Assembly: GCA_003255065.1 (NCBI GenBank)
Contig: QAOA01005184.1
Coordinates: 278,663-342,662, forward strand
Direction: 5' to 3'
DNA: 64,000 nucleotides
Source of the DNA: Cercis canadensis
Taxonomy: Eukaryota; Streptophyta; Magnoliopsida; Fabales; Fabaceae
The position numbers and the translations under genes were made by a program. The notes under the pieces are model-generated. The model saw only the letters and a program-made list of their open reading frames with translations, did not search any database and was not told the origin of the DNA. Of the stretch, positions 36,003 through 47,779 are shown piece after piece. Within the stretch, counting starts at the first letter, position 1. Every line of letters begins with the position of its first letter.

Positions 36003-38828
36003 TTAACTATGACTTGAATGACGAAGAATAGTACGGGCTTTAATATCAGCATGATTTGGGCCAACCTTATCACAAATCCTTAATAAAGGCACATGCTTGA
36101 TGGTCCAGTACATTTGTCCTCCATCTGGATCAATGCTTTGGTTGAATTCTTGTGGCATATCAATAAACTCTATAAACTGAAGCTTTTCCGAGTGGTGGAT
36201 GCCAGATGGTACCTCCTTCAACTGCGGAATGTGCCACATTTCAAGCTGTTCAAGAACTGGCAAAGCTCCTTTGTCTATAATGATGGAATTCAATCTCTTC
36301 AGCCTTCGGAGTTGCAGGTCCTTCAGTTTTTGAAATCCTCCTTGAAAGTGCAAAGTCTCCCCATCATACGCATCATCCAAAAACCAGAGAGTCAACAGAT
36401 TTGGCAGATTTTTCAGTGATTCTAGTGGGTCAACTGTTAACTTAGAGAAAACCATTATTAGCCTGACAAGATATTGAAGTTTTAGAACCCAGTTTGGCAA
36501 CTTCTCTAAGCACCCACCCAAGTAGAGTTTCCGAAGTTGAGGCGGAGATGAAATATATTGCAAATCAATGATTTCATCTTCAGCTATTGCAACAATTGAA
36601 AGAGATTCAAGATGCTTCATCTCCTCTATTAAGGAACATAAGTCATTTCCATATTCTCTTCTTACATGATCTAAACCTAAAGATCTTAACTGTCTTAACT
36701 GTCTTAGCTCCATGATCAAGTCTAATCCACCAAGATTTGCCTCCACCCTATACAGCTTTTGTAAGGATTTGAGGCATCCAATACCTTCTTTCACTTTCGC
36801 CCCATTTATAAAGGTAAAAAGAGATTTTGCATCGTAGTTATAATGGTAAACTAAAAGATGACGTAGCTTTGTTAGCTTCTTTATCTCAATTGGTAACTCA
36901 CACACCATTGTTTCTCTTAGATCTAATGTTTCTAAATTTTGTAGCTCGCCAATGGATTTAGGAAGACTTTGTACACCGGTTTTCCTCAAGTTTAAGTACC
37001 TCAAGTGAGCAAGATTCCCCAAATTGCCAGAAATATAATCCAATGATACACTTTCAAAATCCAGTATTTTCAAAAGCTTGGACTTAGTGACCAATTTACT
37101 GACAAAAGATTTTGGAAGTTTTCCTGCTTGAAAAATATAAATAGAACGGATGCTTGTGTGGTCAACGCTCATCAGCACATCGTCGAAATTGGTTGCCATG
37201 GATAGGCGCCGAGTCATTCGATTTGAGATTGATTGATCATCTTCATGCACAAAACAACCAAAACATAAATCTTTCATTTTTCTTATGATCATTTCACGCA
37301 ACAGATCATGGACTCGACAACTTTTAGAGTTCCTACGATAGTTAGCTTTATAGACTTGAACCAAGCTTCTACTTGTTAATTCTGTTAAGTATCCGTCAGC
37401 AACTTCCTCCAAGGTTTTTCCCTCCTCATGTTTAACAAATCCCTCAGCTATCCATTGCCTAATCAATCTCATACGCTTAATGGAGTAATCCTCTGGATAT
37501 ATGCCAAAATATAAGAAACAAGATTTTAAATTGTACGGCAAGTCATCATAACTAAGAGCTAAAATCTTTGTCAAACTAGTTAAATGGGGATTATTCTCTA
37601 GCTCTGATCTAAGACCTTGAAGCAATTTTCGCCATTCAGCCAAAGTTTTTGTTTTGGTTGACAAAAGACCAGCAATGGCCACAATTGCTAGAGGTAGCCC
37701 CTCACATTTCCGAACAATTTCATTAGACAGATCCGCAAGCTCTTTTGGACAATGCCCTTCAAACTCAAATCGGAACGCTTTCTTGCGGAAGAGTTCCGAA
37801 GCTTTGTTATGAGGCAAATGTTGCAGTTTGTGAACATGAACAAGGGAAGATTTCTTACAATAATTAGCAACAGCCATGTTTCTAGTTGTAATTATTATCC
37901 TACTTCCTTTGTTGTTTTCTGGCACAGAAAGTTCAATCTCATCCCAAAAATTTACTTTCCATACATCATCAAAGAAAACCACGTACCTCTTTTGTTGTAG
38001 GTAATGCCTCAATTCAATAGTCAGTGACTTGGGATCCATTCCATGAAAATTTTGAGGAAGAGGTTCTCTAGTCTCTTTGTAAAATTGCTCCATCATGTCC
38101 CTCAACAATCCTTCTACAGTGTATGACTGAGAAACTGTGATACAAGCATGACAATCAAACTTCCCTCTCACTTGCTCACTGTCAAAGGCCATCTTTGCAA
38201 GAGTGGTCTTTCCGAGTCCACCCATTCCTACCACTGAGATCACAGCACGCTCTCTTGTTCCCTCCGTTAACCATCCAATCAATTCATCTCTTGGGCCTTC
38301 AAAGCCCACAACATTGGCTTCCTCAGTGAAATGGGAAACCATTCGAGGGTCATGCGGTTTGACATTTTGGGAGCCTTTGGAGCTGCTTGATCCTTGTTCA
38401 AAGGAATACTCAAAGCCATACCTTGTCCTTCTTTCTTGAATTCCACGAACTAATGACTTGATGTCTTGAATTTCACGTGCAATCTGATGACGAGGCTTCA
38501 CAGTTTTGATTCGGCGAGCAACCTTGTATAGTGGAGCTGCACATCCAAAATGATGTGGTCGAGGCACCACGTAGATCAGATACTTATCGATGAGATCTTC
38601 TATGCAAAAAGCTGCTTCTCTTAGTTGTTTCACCCATGTTCTGATTCCCTCACTAGCATCTCCTTCAGTTGCAGCCCTTCTATCTGCATCCTTGAGGAAT
38701 GCTTTCATGCTCTCCAGTTCATCTTTAATATCTGCAAAATGTTTATGGACACCTCTAAGCAGATTTACTTCTTCTATTAGCTGTGGAAACACTGCCTCCA
38801 GTACAAAGGATACTGCAATTTCCGCCAT
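36003..38828 (-). CDS. CC-NBS-LRR immune receptor (RPM1-like), unit A
   Basis: An intracellular plant immune receptor that senses pathogen effectors or their effects. A single uninterrupted exon of 941 codons. The N-terminal Rx-type coiled-coil domain is at about residues 1-150, with the EDVID-type motif IEDLIDKY at 76-83. NB-ARC follows: P-loop GMGGLGKTT (201-209), RNBS-A around FDCHACITVSQSY, kinase 2 VVFFDDVW (283-290), RNBS-B GSRIIITTRN (308-317), GLPLA (378-382), RNBS-D CFLYFGIYPED, and VHD (506-508) in place of MHD. About 400 residues of leucine-rich repeats follow (for example LRYLNLRKTGVQSLPKSIGEL). All NB-ARC motifs are intact, so it should be functional. It is convergent with MAP65 and is closely similar to the gene at 49306-52131. 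Confidence 0.95.
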   Translation of the reverse strand: MAEIAVSFVLEAVFPQLIEEVNLLRGVHKHFADIKDELESMKAFLKDADRRAATEGDASEGIRTWVKQLREAAFCIEDLIDKYLIYVVPRPHHFGCAAPLYKVARRIKTVKPRHQIAREIQDIKSLVRGIQERRTRYGFEYSFEQGSSSSKGSQNVKPHDPRMVSHFTEEANVVGFEGPRDELIGWLTEGTRERAVISVVGMGGLGKTTLAKMAFDSEQVRGKFDCHACITVSQSYTVEGLLRDMMEQFYKETREPLPQNFHGMDPKSLTIELRHYLQQKRYVVFFDDVWKVNFWDEIELSVPENNKGSRIIITTRNMAVANYCKKSSLVHVHKLQHLPHNKASELFRKKAFRFEFEGHCPKELADLSNEIVRKCEGLPLAIVAIAGLLSTKTKTLAEWRKLLQGLRSELENNPHLTSLTKILALSYDDLPYNLKSCFLYFGIYPEDYSIKRMRLIRQWIAEGFVKHEEGKTLEEVADGYLTELTSRSLVQVYKANYRRNSKSCRVHDLLREMIIRKMKDLCFGCFVHEDDQSISNRMTRRLSMATNFDDVLMSVDHTSIRSIYIFQAGKLPKSFVSKLVTKSKLLKILDFESVSLDYISGNLGNLAHLRYLNLRKTGVQSLPKSIGELQNLETLDLRETMVCELPIEIKKLTKLRHLLVYHYNYDAKSLFTFINGAKVKEGIGCLKSLQKLYRVEANLGGLDLIMELRQLRQLRSLGLDHVRREYGNDLCSLIEEMKHLESLSIVAIAEDEIIDLQYISSPPQLRKLYLGGCLEKLPNWVLKLQYLVRLIMVFSKLTVDPLESLKNLPNLLTLWFLDDAYDGETLHFQGGFQKLKDLQLRRLKRLNSIIIDKGALPVLEQLEMWHIPQLKEVPSGIHHSEKLQFIEFIDMPQEFNQSIDPDGGQMYWTIKHVPLLRICDKVGPNHADIKARTILRHSSHS

Positions 38829-39800
38829 TAACTCAAATTTTGTGCTCTCTATCGTTTTCTTTCTGCTATTTTCTAATGAAGTAACAAATTCATTCTCTTC
38901 ATTTATTTACAGGAAATTGCTCCATTAAACTAACATAGGTAAAAAAGTCATATTGTAAGCAATTGTAGTGAAGTGGAGACAAAACAAATTGACTTCCATT
39001 CTGGCGACCTCGCAAACTGAACACTTTTTACACCTATGCATTGCAGTTCTGACTCACTTGAGAAGAAAATTAAAGTGTGCATGATTTAGGTGGTGGGTCT
39101 CTATCATAGGTTACGTCAATGTTTTTAATGCAATTGATGCATTAAATAAAAAAAAAAAACTCCACGTATTGTTCCTAATTAGGCATATATATAGTTTAAT
39201 TATATAGTTATGTATGAGATTTTAGGTTAATAACTACTGACTTATAGTTAACACTAAATTTTAGTGATGGATGGGTTTTTTTTTTGTCAATGCTAATTTT
39301 TTTTTTTATCATTAATTCATGAAAAAGAGGAATTTGTGTTAGCAAACTATAGATATTAAATATAGAGGAGATATTGTTTTACAACTTATATAGAGGTTGC
39401 AATATTTATAATTTTGAACATTGATACTAATAGCACTTAGCAGTTTGTTAGAAGAAAAAGATAATACCAAATAATTTATAGAAGAATAGTATTAATATTT
39501 TCATCAAAACTTATAAATTATGTACTCACATTCAAAATCGTAATTAAATGGCTTAATATTTTTAAAGTTGGTTGACAAAATCAATATCATTCAATGAGCA
39601 ATTTTGATAATAAAATTCTAGTTGTCAAACATTTTTCCATCTAAAAATCCTCCTCCCCCCTCCCTATCTTTTCCTTTAAACCTAAACTTAATTAATTACT
39701 TAACCCGTAACAACAACAACAGCATTTACTTCCAATTAGTTTTTCTTGTCTTTTCTTTTTGGTCGTGGCCAACAACATCATGGAGCAAGTCTGTATACGT
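38829..39800. other. 5' flank of NLR1, duplicated at 56965-57940
   Basis: Probably the 5' UTR and promoter of the unit A NLR on the minus strand. The stretch is nearly identical to 56965-57940 (offset 18138), including a 60-codon shadow ORF with the same translation in both copies. Similar but more diverged sequence follows NLR2 at 52132-52890. No gene of its own. Confidence 0.7.
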
Positions 39801-40035
39801 TTAAGCTTTTCCCAAGTGGTGGATGCCACAGGATACCTCCTTCAACAGCTAGTGGGATATGGCTCATTGTGAATTGCTCAACAATTCATAAAGACTTCTT
39901 TAACTGCCTCAGCTTTTGATAAAGTCTACTACACATAGCTTTTCATAGAGACTTGGGGCATCCAATGCCTCCTTCGTGATTATAGAATAGCAATCACTTT
40001 TCAGAATAGGTCCTTCACATTCGACTCATCATTCT
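39801..40035 (-). pseudogene. Relic of NLR leucine-rich-repeat region
   Basis: DNA such as 'cccaagtggtggatgccaca' and 'ggatacctccttcaac' matches the antisense of the LRR end of the NLR genes (compare 36185-36225). 'cttggggcatccaatgcctcc', slightly changed, matches the segment near 36770-36790. Several internal pieces are missing and the frame is lost. It derives from another, more diverged NLR copy. Related relics lie at 57938, 58640, 60210 and 60970. Confidence 0.6.
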
Positions 40036-40380
40036 AAACACCTCAAAAGGCACAATAGTTTGGCCTTATTTAAAAAAGTAAAAAATAATAAAAAATAGCA
40101 AGTGGCCCACACAATTGACACAGTTGCTACTGTGTTTGTCCTGCTCTTCTTTTACCCTTGGATTTGGACTCTTCCATGTAGTTATATAGTTTTGGTTATA
40201 TAATTTTGAACATTGGTAATAATAATATTTTGCAGTTTTTTTAGAAGAAATTGATGACACCAAATAATTTGTAGTTGGGTGGTACTAAAATTGTCCTTAG
40301 AACTTGTAGATTATGTATTTGAAACCAGAGTCGTAACCAAAAATACAAAAAAGAAAAAAAGAATAGCTTGATATTTTAGA

Positions 40381-40488
40381 GTTAGTTCAGGAAGCATTCT
40401 CCATTTAATTTTGTATGGAATGACGAAGAAGAGTGCCGAGTTTATAGTCAACTAAAGTAATTTGGATGATGGCCCAGTGCATTTGTCN
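40381..40488 (-). pseudogene. Relic of NLR C terminus, cut by an N
   Basis: From 'ggaagcattctccatttaa' on, the DNA matches the 3' end of the NLR coding region and its flank (compare 35989-36112), including 'atgacgaagaagagt' and 'gcccagtgcatttgtc'. It stops at the N at 40489, after which unrelated sequence follows. In the copies at 58520 and 60800 the match continues ('ctcctcctccgacgt'). Confidence 0.6.
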
Positions 40489-40900
40489 TTTGTATTTTTT
40501 TTTTTAAAAAAAAAGTTTGGAATATGTTTGTGATTTGTCTTTGTCATCGACCTCATAGAATATATGCCTTTCCAATAGTTTCCAACATTAAGTGATACAT
40601 TAATTCAAGTATAGAAAGTTTGTCCAATAAATCTTATATGGAGAATATGAGTCTGACGACATTGATGGCGAAATGGTTAAAGAATTGCACGCCGGAGAGA
40701 TTGAAAGCATGGCTGCTGTCGGTGACGACGTTGTTTGAAACGAAAGGGAATTAGTGCAATTTGGCCACTTAAATTTGTAATATTCTAATTGCATTCTGCA
40801 ATTTGTTTGAAAATTAGAGAGATTTGCTATTAAAGTACAGATATCCTGAGGAATTTGAACTTTGCTTTTATCTCTTTAACACAAAAGCTGATGATGGAGA
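40489..40900. other. Segment with no counterpart in the neighbouring unit
   Basis: After the N at 40489 comes a T/A run and about 300 bp that I cannot match elsewhere in the window. In the paralogous region (58620-63300) the corresponding interval is several kilobases long. Sequence is therefore probably missing or misjoined here. Confidence 0.4.
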
Positions 40901-41990
40901 ACAGAGTAAAGAGGATTCCATATGATTCGTGATCATCTTTGATCTTTTTATTTGCTGGCAAAACTCTTGGTGATTCACAAAATCATTTTTTATGTAAATG
41001 CACATATTCTACAAGGGGTAATTCTTCGAACCCAAGTTTGGTATAGATATTTAACTTCTCATAAGATAGGTAAAGAAATTGTCAAATACAAGTGTTGAAG
41101 TGGACTATGAAGATGAATTGTTCGACTTGAAAGGCCTAGTCAATGAATCATATGCAATTTGACCCCTTAATGTGGCAAAGATTGTATAAATACATGTTTT
41201 TGGAACTTGAGGAATGACATAAACAGTACCTTTCTACTGTAACTTTTCAATGACAATCCTTGGTTAATATGTGAAAAACCATGCCATACAGATTATTCAT
41301 TGTAGGGTTAAGAGAAAAATATCATGTAGATTTTCTTCTCTATCAAAATCTCTTTTGACCCGTTTTATTTTTATCATGGTGCAATTTCTAATCAAATTAT
41401 TTCAATACATAAAAAAATGCAGTATTCAGTCATACTTATATGGGATAAAATCTTTCGGGCCCTTGATCAGTTTATTGACTATAATCTTGAAATCATAAAC
41501 CATGGTTTATGAGGAGAAAATACAGGAGCAATATGCTAACAAAACCTGATACAGAAGCAATTTATGAAAGTCGTTTAAGTTTTGCAGTTTCATTAAACAT
41601 TTTTCTGAGGAAATTTCTCATAGTTTATACAAGTTAATATAGGTACTACTATCTCGTTTTCCAATAGAGGCTAGTTCAATAATTAGTAAGTCTTGCCAGA
41701 CCATGATCATCACATTACAAAATTGATTGTAATACAAAGCAATCTTTCTCATAAGAAGTTGTTCTTACTATCTAAAATAGTTGTCTAAATGCCTCTTAAC
41801 TACCAGAAATTGCGGACTAACAATCTTTCTCACCAAATAAGGAATGAAGAAACATCTTATTGCACTGTTGTGGGTGAACAGCTACTTGGAGAATCTGAAC
41901 TTGCGTGCACATTGACAAACGAAACCTATCAATTCATAGCACAATATATAAATAGCAGGACATGATAGCTGGCAGTGTTTATTTGAAGCA
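40901..41990. repeat. Partial copy of the MAP65 3' flank
   Basis: 40980-41820 matches 34485-35350 (and 47800-48670). About 370 bp is then missing and the match resumes near 'caccaaataaggaatgaag' (41832, compare 35750). The same stretch is repeated at 63300-64000 with offset 22473. There is no MAP65 coding exon here, so this is a truncated duplication unit. Confidence 0.7.
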
Positions 41991-42960
41991 AAATTACTAG
42001 AAAATGGCTCTTGATATCAATTTGTCAATGCTAAAAAAACATTCTTAAATTAACATTGATTCATGGAAAGGAGCAATTTGCATTAGTATGATTAAGTTTT
42101 ATATATATTAAATTGAAAAAATAGCTTCGCAAGTTTGATTTGGCGATGCTGCTCGGAAAGAGATGAAATGGAATCATGGACGTCAAAAGCAGTGTTTTAT
42201 TTATTTAAAGCTGGAAAAAAAAATTAGTATGATTAAGTAAAGATAGAATAGCACAAATTTGCAACTTACTAAAGACAGACTTACCGGAAAACTAACACAG
42301 GTGTATAGCAGAGATTCGCCGGTGGCGGACCAGTGGAGCCACCGCTGTGCGCCTTTGCCGGTGTGACCGTGTGACATGAAAGAGGCCAAGAGCGAGCCAC
42401 GGAGGGAGAGGTGTTACCGTCTTACAGTTTAGAGATTTCAATTTAAATGAAATTTGGGGGTTTTGGGTAGTCACGTGGCACGTGGGTGGGGAAAAAAACT
42501 TTAAAAGGCTGAGAAAAATTTTTATTTAAAAAAAGTTAAAAGAAACTCGGGCCAACTCGATTAGTCCACAGCCTCAACTGAACCAAGCTGAATAAACCCT
42601 ATTTTTTTGTCTCAATAACTTAAAGGCCTAGTCCATGAACAAGAAAATATTTTTTTTTTATTTGCTAGGGATAGAATATTTACATTGATTCTACCATATC
42701 AGATAGGTATATGATATCTCTATAGTATGACAACACAATAATTATTGGTATGAAAAATAATTAATTTTGATAGTTAAAAATAAATGATCAAGATTAAACA
42801 CATTTTTTTTCAAGAAACTCACATATGAGAAAACACAAATAATTTAAGTAGTCAATAATAACACCACAACCAATAAACACAAGCACATGAGAATTTGATT
42901 CTGGGTCCTTAGAATCTCCCCAAACTTTAAAGGCTAGGTAGCATGACCACTTAAATTATT
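41991..42960. repeat. NLR 5' flank-type DNA joined to a block shared with 53.4-55.7 kb
   Basis: Right after the NLR 3' flank-type DNA ends, the sequence resembles the NLR 5' flank ('tttgtcaatgctaaaaaa', compare 52595), so an entire NLR ORF seems to have been deleted. 42105-42900 then matches 53430-54120 plus 55604-55750. Both copies have short minus-strand frames near 42200-42470 (such as MASFMSHGHTGKGAQ) that are not convincingly coding. Confidence 0.55.
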
Positions 42961-42968
42961 GCTCGGAG

Positions 42969-43107
42969 TCATGAACAAGGAACGATTTCTTACAATACTC
43001 TTGTAATCAAAATCCTACTTCCTTTGTTATAGTTTGGTGGAGAAAGTTCAATCTCATCCCAAAAATCTAATTTCCCTGCATCATCAAACAGCACCACGTG
43101 CCTCCTT
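42969..43107 (-). pseudogene. NB-ARC fragment (RNBS-B and kinase 2 region) fused to a MAP65 intron
   Basis: Antisense matches to the NLR genes run from 'catgaacaaggaa' through 'atcctacttcctttgtt' and 'gaaagttcaatctcatcc' to 'catcatcaaacagcacc' (compare 37835-37990). It breaks off at 'gtgcctcctt', where MAP65 intron 1 begins at 43108. It differs from NLR1 and NLR2 more than they differ from each other, so it comes from another paralogue. The identical junction is found at 55922. Confidence 0.75.
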
Positions 43108-46100
43108 GGTTTGACTTGGAATTTTTGCAACTGAGTCATTATCTCAGGATGATATGATCATTTTTGTTTTAAAAAGAGAAAATTTCTGATGGGAACTATA
43201 TGTGTTTAATGATTCAGTTCTTCGTTTTAAATGGTTCAAATTGTGTCCTTTTTTACTTTGTCTCTTGTCTGCTATGTACTATTTTTTTCAGAAAAATCTA
43301 TCAGATTGCTTTTTGCATATTTTGCGGTTCCCCCTATCTTTTTTCAGATATTATGAAATTGGGGAGAGTGACAGTGATAGAGACAAGATGCTACTTCAAC
43401 TTGAGCAAGAATGCCTTGACATTTACCGGAGGAAGGTTGAGAAAGAAAGAAAGTATAAGGCTGACTTATACCAGTCATTAGCTGATGCTGAAGCTGAATT
43501 CACAAATCTTATTTCTGCCCTTGGGGAATGTATCTCATTTTCACGGGTTTGTTTCCATTTTTCATAGTTGCCGCTATTAATACTGGCAATAACAAAGTTT
43601 TATCATCTCATTGAATAGAATAGGCACTTGAAACTTGCTGGAGTGAAATGTTTGCTCTTGCTGACACTGCTGCTATACTGTATATGCTTTTATGTATGAA
43701 TGAAATACATAATTTGATGATTTTCTTTTGGATGTTACTGAGGAAGAGTTTAGATTTTCTTAGACTATATAGTCTTAATAAGGTATTTTCTTGGAGGTTA
43801 AGGAATAGGAGGCATCTATTGCTTCATATTAACGGTAATTCATGCAAAACCACAAAGAATATTTTCTAAAAGAACTCTCTGCTATACTACTTCCTGGAAC
43901 TTTTAAAATTACATTTACTATGAGCATTCTGCCACCTTATCTCCCGTTTTTTGGAATGCCTCCTGCTTGGCATTTGACTATTTGCAATATCTCGTGTCTG
44001 TCCCTCTGTATAATTATCACTTGTTAGTTGAATTAAGCAATTCAATTCTGCATTTGAAAGGGAAGGGGCACTCTTAAGGAGCAAATAGCTACTATAAGAC
44101 CTGTCTTAGAAAACTGGAGGTCGAAGAAGGAGAGTAGAATCGAGGAATTTTCTGAGATACAGTCCCAGATTGCTGAGATATGTGCTGAGATAGCAGGCTG
44201 TGGGAAGTCCAAAGGTGCCACAGATCCACAAGCAAATCAATGTGATTTGTCTTTGAAGAAGTTGGGTGAACTTAAGTCACACCTTCAGGAACTTCACAAT
44301 GAAAAGGTTTTATCACACATGGGATTCAGAATTTACTGTAATACTAGAATTTTAAATTCTATTTTTCTTATTATTGTTTTTCTCTCCATGCAGATCTTAC
44401 GTCTACAGAAGTGAACAGTATATCAATACCATTCATGAGCTCTCAGTTGTCATGTCAATTGATTTTTTCAAGACACTGAATGAAATTCATCCTAGCTTGG
44501 GTGATTCATCAAACCGTACACCAGAGAGTATCGGCAATGACACTCTTGCTAGATTAACAGGGGTTATTCATTCTCTAAAGTAGGAGAAGCAACAAAGGCT
44601 GCAAAAGGTGACTTATTCTGATCTCGATGAGATAGTGTGAATGAACTTATACTTGTGTTTGGTTGCGCATATCTGTGCCCCTCCCTATACAAGTGGTGTA
44701 GGTATAAAATTTCAGTTGATGTACAACAAATGATTGCTTTATGAATCATACCAATACTTACCACTCACCATTAAATCTTTAACTTATTAATTTCTTAATT
44801 ACCTTTGACACATGTGCATTGAATTACTTTGCACTCGATGTAATTTGCCAAATGCCACTTGAAAATTTAGCTCTCTTGCTGATTTGTTACTTAGAAATCA
44901 ATGTTTTATTGGGTCTATCTAGGAGTTTGAATAGTGCATCTAACTTGGAATACTGGATACATAGTTTTGAATTCTAATTATTTTGTGCTCACTATTGAAG
45001 CTTAAATTCTTATGTACTAAGTGACATGATGTGTGATAACTCAAATTAATTTTGATGGATCAAGATGGATTTATATGTATAGGTTAGTTTGTAGTAGCTC
45101 GCATAAGGTGTGTGCTTAGGTCAGTTTTGGCTGCTACCAGGGATCCAATATTGAGCAGTTCTTTTTGGGGTCAAGGATATAGGGCTTAGCCCATTTCCTT
45201 GTTTGTGTCTGTGTGTATACATGTAATGCAGAAGCCTGATGCATGAGCTTTATTGCATATCCTTTAGGTTTTTCAAAATAACATCGGTTCAAAGTCAAGA
45301 AACCAATTTTTGCCTTTTCTAAGACTAACAAACTATTTGGGCCACAAATAAACACATTAGTGTCAGCATTTGAGTTTACTTCAAAATATTTGTGAAATTA
45401 TGTGGAAAAGTTTCCATCATAATGGAAATATGTCGTTATGTTGTAGGTACAAGAGCTTGCTATCTCCTTGGTAGAGCTGTGGGATCTTAAGGAAACACCA
45501 GTTGATGAGCAAAGGATCTTTAGCCATGTTACTAGCTAAATTTCATCTTCAGTTGATGAAGTGTTGAAACAATTTTGCCTTTCTGTGGATGAAATTGAGC
45601 AGGTGAAGATTTATTATCTTGAAATTGTCTTTCCTTGCAAATTGCAATTGTTTATTTGCTGAGAAGTAAGAACTATTGTGATGATTTTAATTAATTGCTA
45701 ATATATTTGTATATTCCAATTATGTCATTTTAGGTTGAGATTGAAGTTCAGCGCTTAAATGTTCTGAAAGCCAGTAAGATGGAGGATCTGGTGTTTAAGA
45801 GGCAGACTGAGCTTGAAGAGATTTACAGAGGAGTTCACATGGATGTGGATAGTGATGCAGCTAGACGGATTCTGACTAGCCTCATAAAATCTGGTTAGTG
45901 AGTGATCTGTCTTTTTTTATTTTTATTTTTCCTCACAGATCCTAGAGTACTATTGAAAATTTACATTACTCTCTTAGAAGTGCATGCATGCATTTAATCC
46001 TGTCTTTATTTTCGTAATCTTGACCTCTCAAACTTTTATGTTTACTCTGTAGATTGTTAATCTTTTTAGAATGATCTTGTATTTTTCTTTAAATAACCTT

Positions 46101-47779
46101 GTGCCTTGAAGGTATTCTAACCCAATGTATCATTTAATGCCTTTATAGGTAGTATTGATATGTCTGATTTGCTCCAGAGCATGGATGATCAAGTAAAAAA
46201 AGTCAAAGAGCAAGCTCTAAGCAGGAAGGATATCTTCGATAAGGTAGAGAAATGGAAATTTGCAGCTGAGGAGGAAAAGTGGCTAGATGAATATGAAAGG
46301 GTAAATAATGCTTTTTAAGTTTCTTTCATAGTTTGTTAGGCTTATATTTATGTTAATGCAATTGAAATTTATTAACATGGAGAGCTATAGATGGTATTTA
46401 ATATTTGTACCATCATTTTCATGAAGGGTAAATACTTTTTTGTTTTGTTTTTAATCTCATTGTCAGGATGAAAATCGATATAGTGCAGTAAGAGGAGCTC
46501 AAAAAAAATTTCAACGGGCAGAAAAAGCACGGACCCTAGTCACCAAAATACCATGTGAGTTCTTAACTGTCATTCATTTGTATTATTAGTTCATGACTCT
46601 CTAGATTGAATAGCAATGAAAATGGATTTTGTTACTAGAACAAAGCCTCAGTTTTCTGCAATCAGCTGACTGGTTTAACTATCAGTCAAATCAAATTAGT
46701 CTCAAGTGGAAGCAAGTCATGGATTGACATTAGTTCACATGAACAAAGATTTGTCTACAATACACATACTATATACAAAGGAGATTGTTATATAATATAA
46801 AAAGAATTGTCTACAAGACACATACTATAGTCTATATATAAAAAGTTCTCTATGGCAGACATACTATATACAAAGATGTTATATAGTATTTAGCATCCCA
46901 TATCACTATCCATTGCTAGGTTGTGAACTTTTTCTTTATTCTGCTATCTTATTGGTTGAACACTAACCATCTTTGATGCCTTTCACTGACCAGCTATCGT
47001 TGAGAATTTGATTGCAAAAGTAAAAGCCTGGGAGACGGAAAAAGGAATACCTTTCTTATATGATAAGGTGATGAACCTACTGTTTCTGTTTTGCATGTGA
47101 TAACAGGTATAGATTTTTCCAGTTTGCAACACTTCCAAATTTTCTTTTCAGGTTCCATTGTTGCATAGATTGGATGAATATACCGTGCAAAGGCAGCAGA
47201 GAGAAGAAGAGAAACGCAAAGCTAGGGTATGACTTGAATTCAACATTTTCTCCTAACCTCACTCTTTCCATTCACTTCTTTATGTCAAGAGTTTAATTCA
47301 TCCAAGATATGAATCTCCTTTTCACGTCTTGTATCTGTTGCATGTTGTATGACCATTTCATATACTCGTTATGTTGGATTAAATATCTCTTTACCAATTC
47401 TCCCATATGATAAGTTGTGATTGCACAGCTTTAATTGGTTATTTGCTGTGTAATTTTCAAGAACTGTGGGTACTTTTCCTATGCAAAATTTGTTGGTTTA
47501 TGGTTATGCCAACAGGGGCAGAAAAGGCTGCAGGAACAACTTGCTGTAGAAAAAGAGGCACTCTTTGGTTCAAGGTCTGCAACAAATAAGCCTCTGCGTC
47601 AGAGCATTAATGGCAATACCACAATTGGAACACCTAATGGGCGTCAAGTGCTTACTCCTTCAAGCTGTTATGGAACCTCAGGTTCAAAGGAACGCAGAGA
47701 AAGTGGGAGGGTGAATAACATAATTCCAGTGAACTATGTTGCTCTTTCTAAAAATTATTCCCTTTCCAAGGGAAGCTAG
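43108..47779 (+). pseudogene. MAP65 pseudogene, unit B
   Basis: Collinear with unit A from intron 1 to the stop codon (47777-47779), and very similar in exons and introns. It lacks exon 1 and the promoter with the E2F site, because the copy starts inside intron 1. Lesions: five bases are missing at the start of exon 2 (about 43356), single-base losses in exon 4 (CAGAAGTG for CAGAAAGTG near 44408), a CAG to TAG stop at 44581, and a TTA to TAA stop in exon 5 near 45538. Splice sites are mostly intact, so a non-coding transcript is possible. The last exon remains open. Confidence 0.9.

Noticed and set aside
38590-38928. 112-codon + strand ORF, repeated at 51893-52231
   Set aside because: Antisense shadow of the coiled-coil region of the NLR genes. 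Its conservation comes from the NLR frame.
39622-39804. 60-codon ORF, identical translation at 57760-57942
   Set aside because: The identity comes from the recent copy of the whole flank, not from selection on this frame. No domain and an atypical composition.
42201-42474. Overlapping minus-strand ORFs shared with 53515-53797
   Set aside because: Both frames stay open only in part and differ by indels between copies; no known family. Treated as shared non-coding flank, although a lost exon cannot be excluded.
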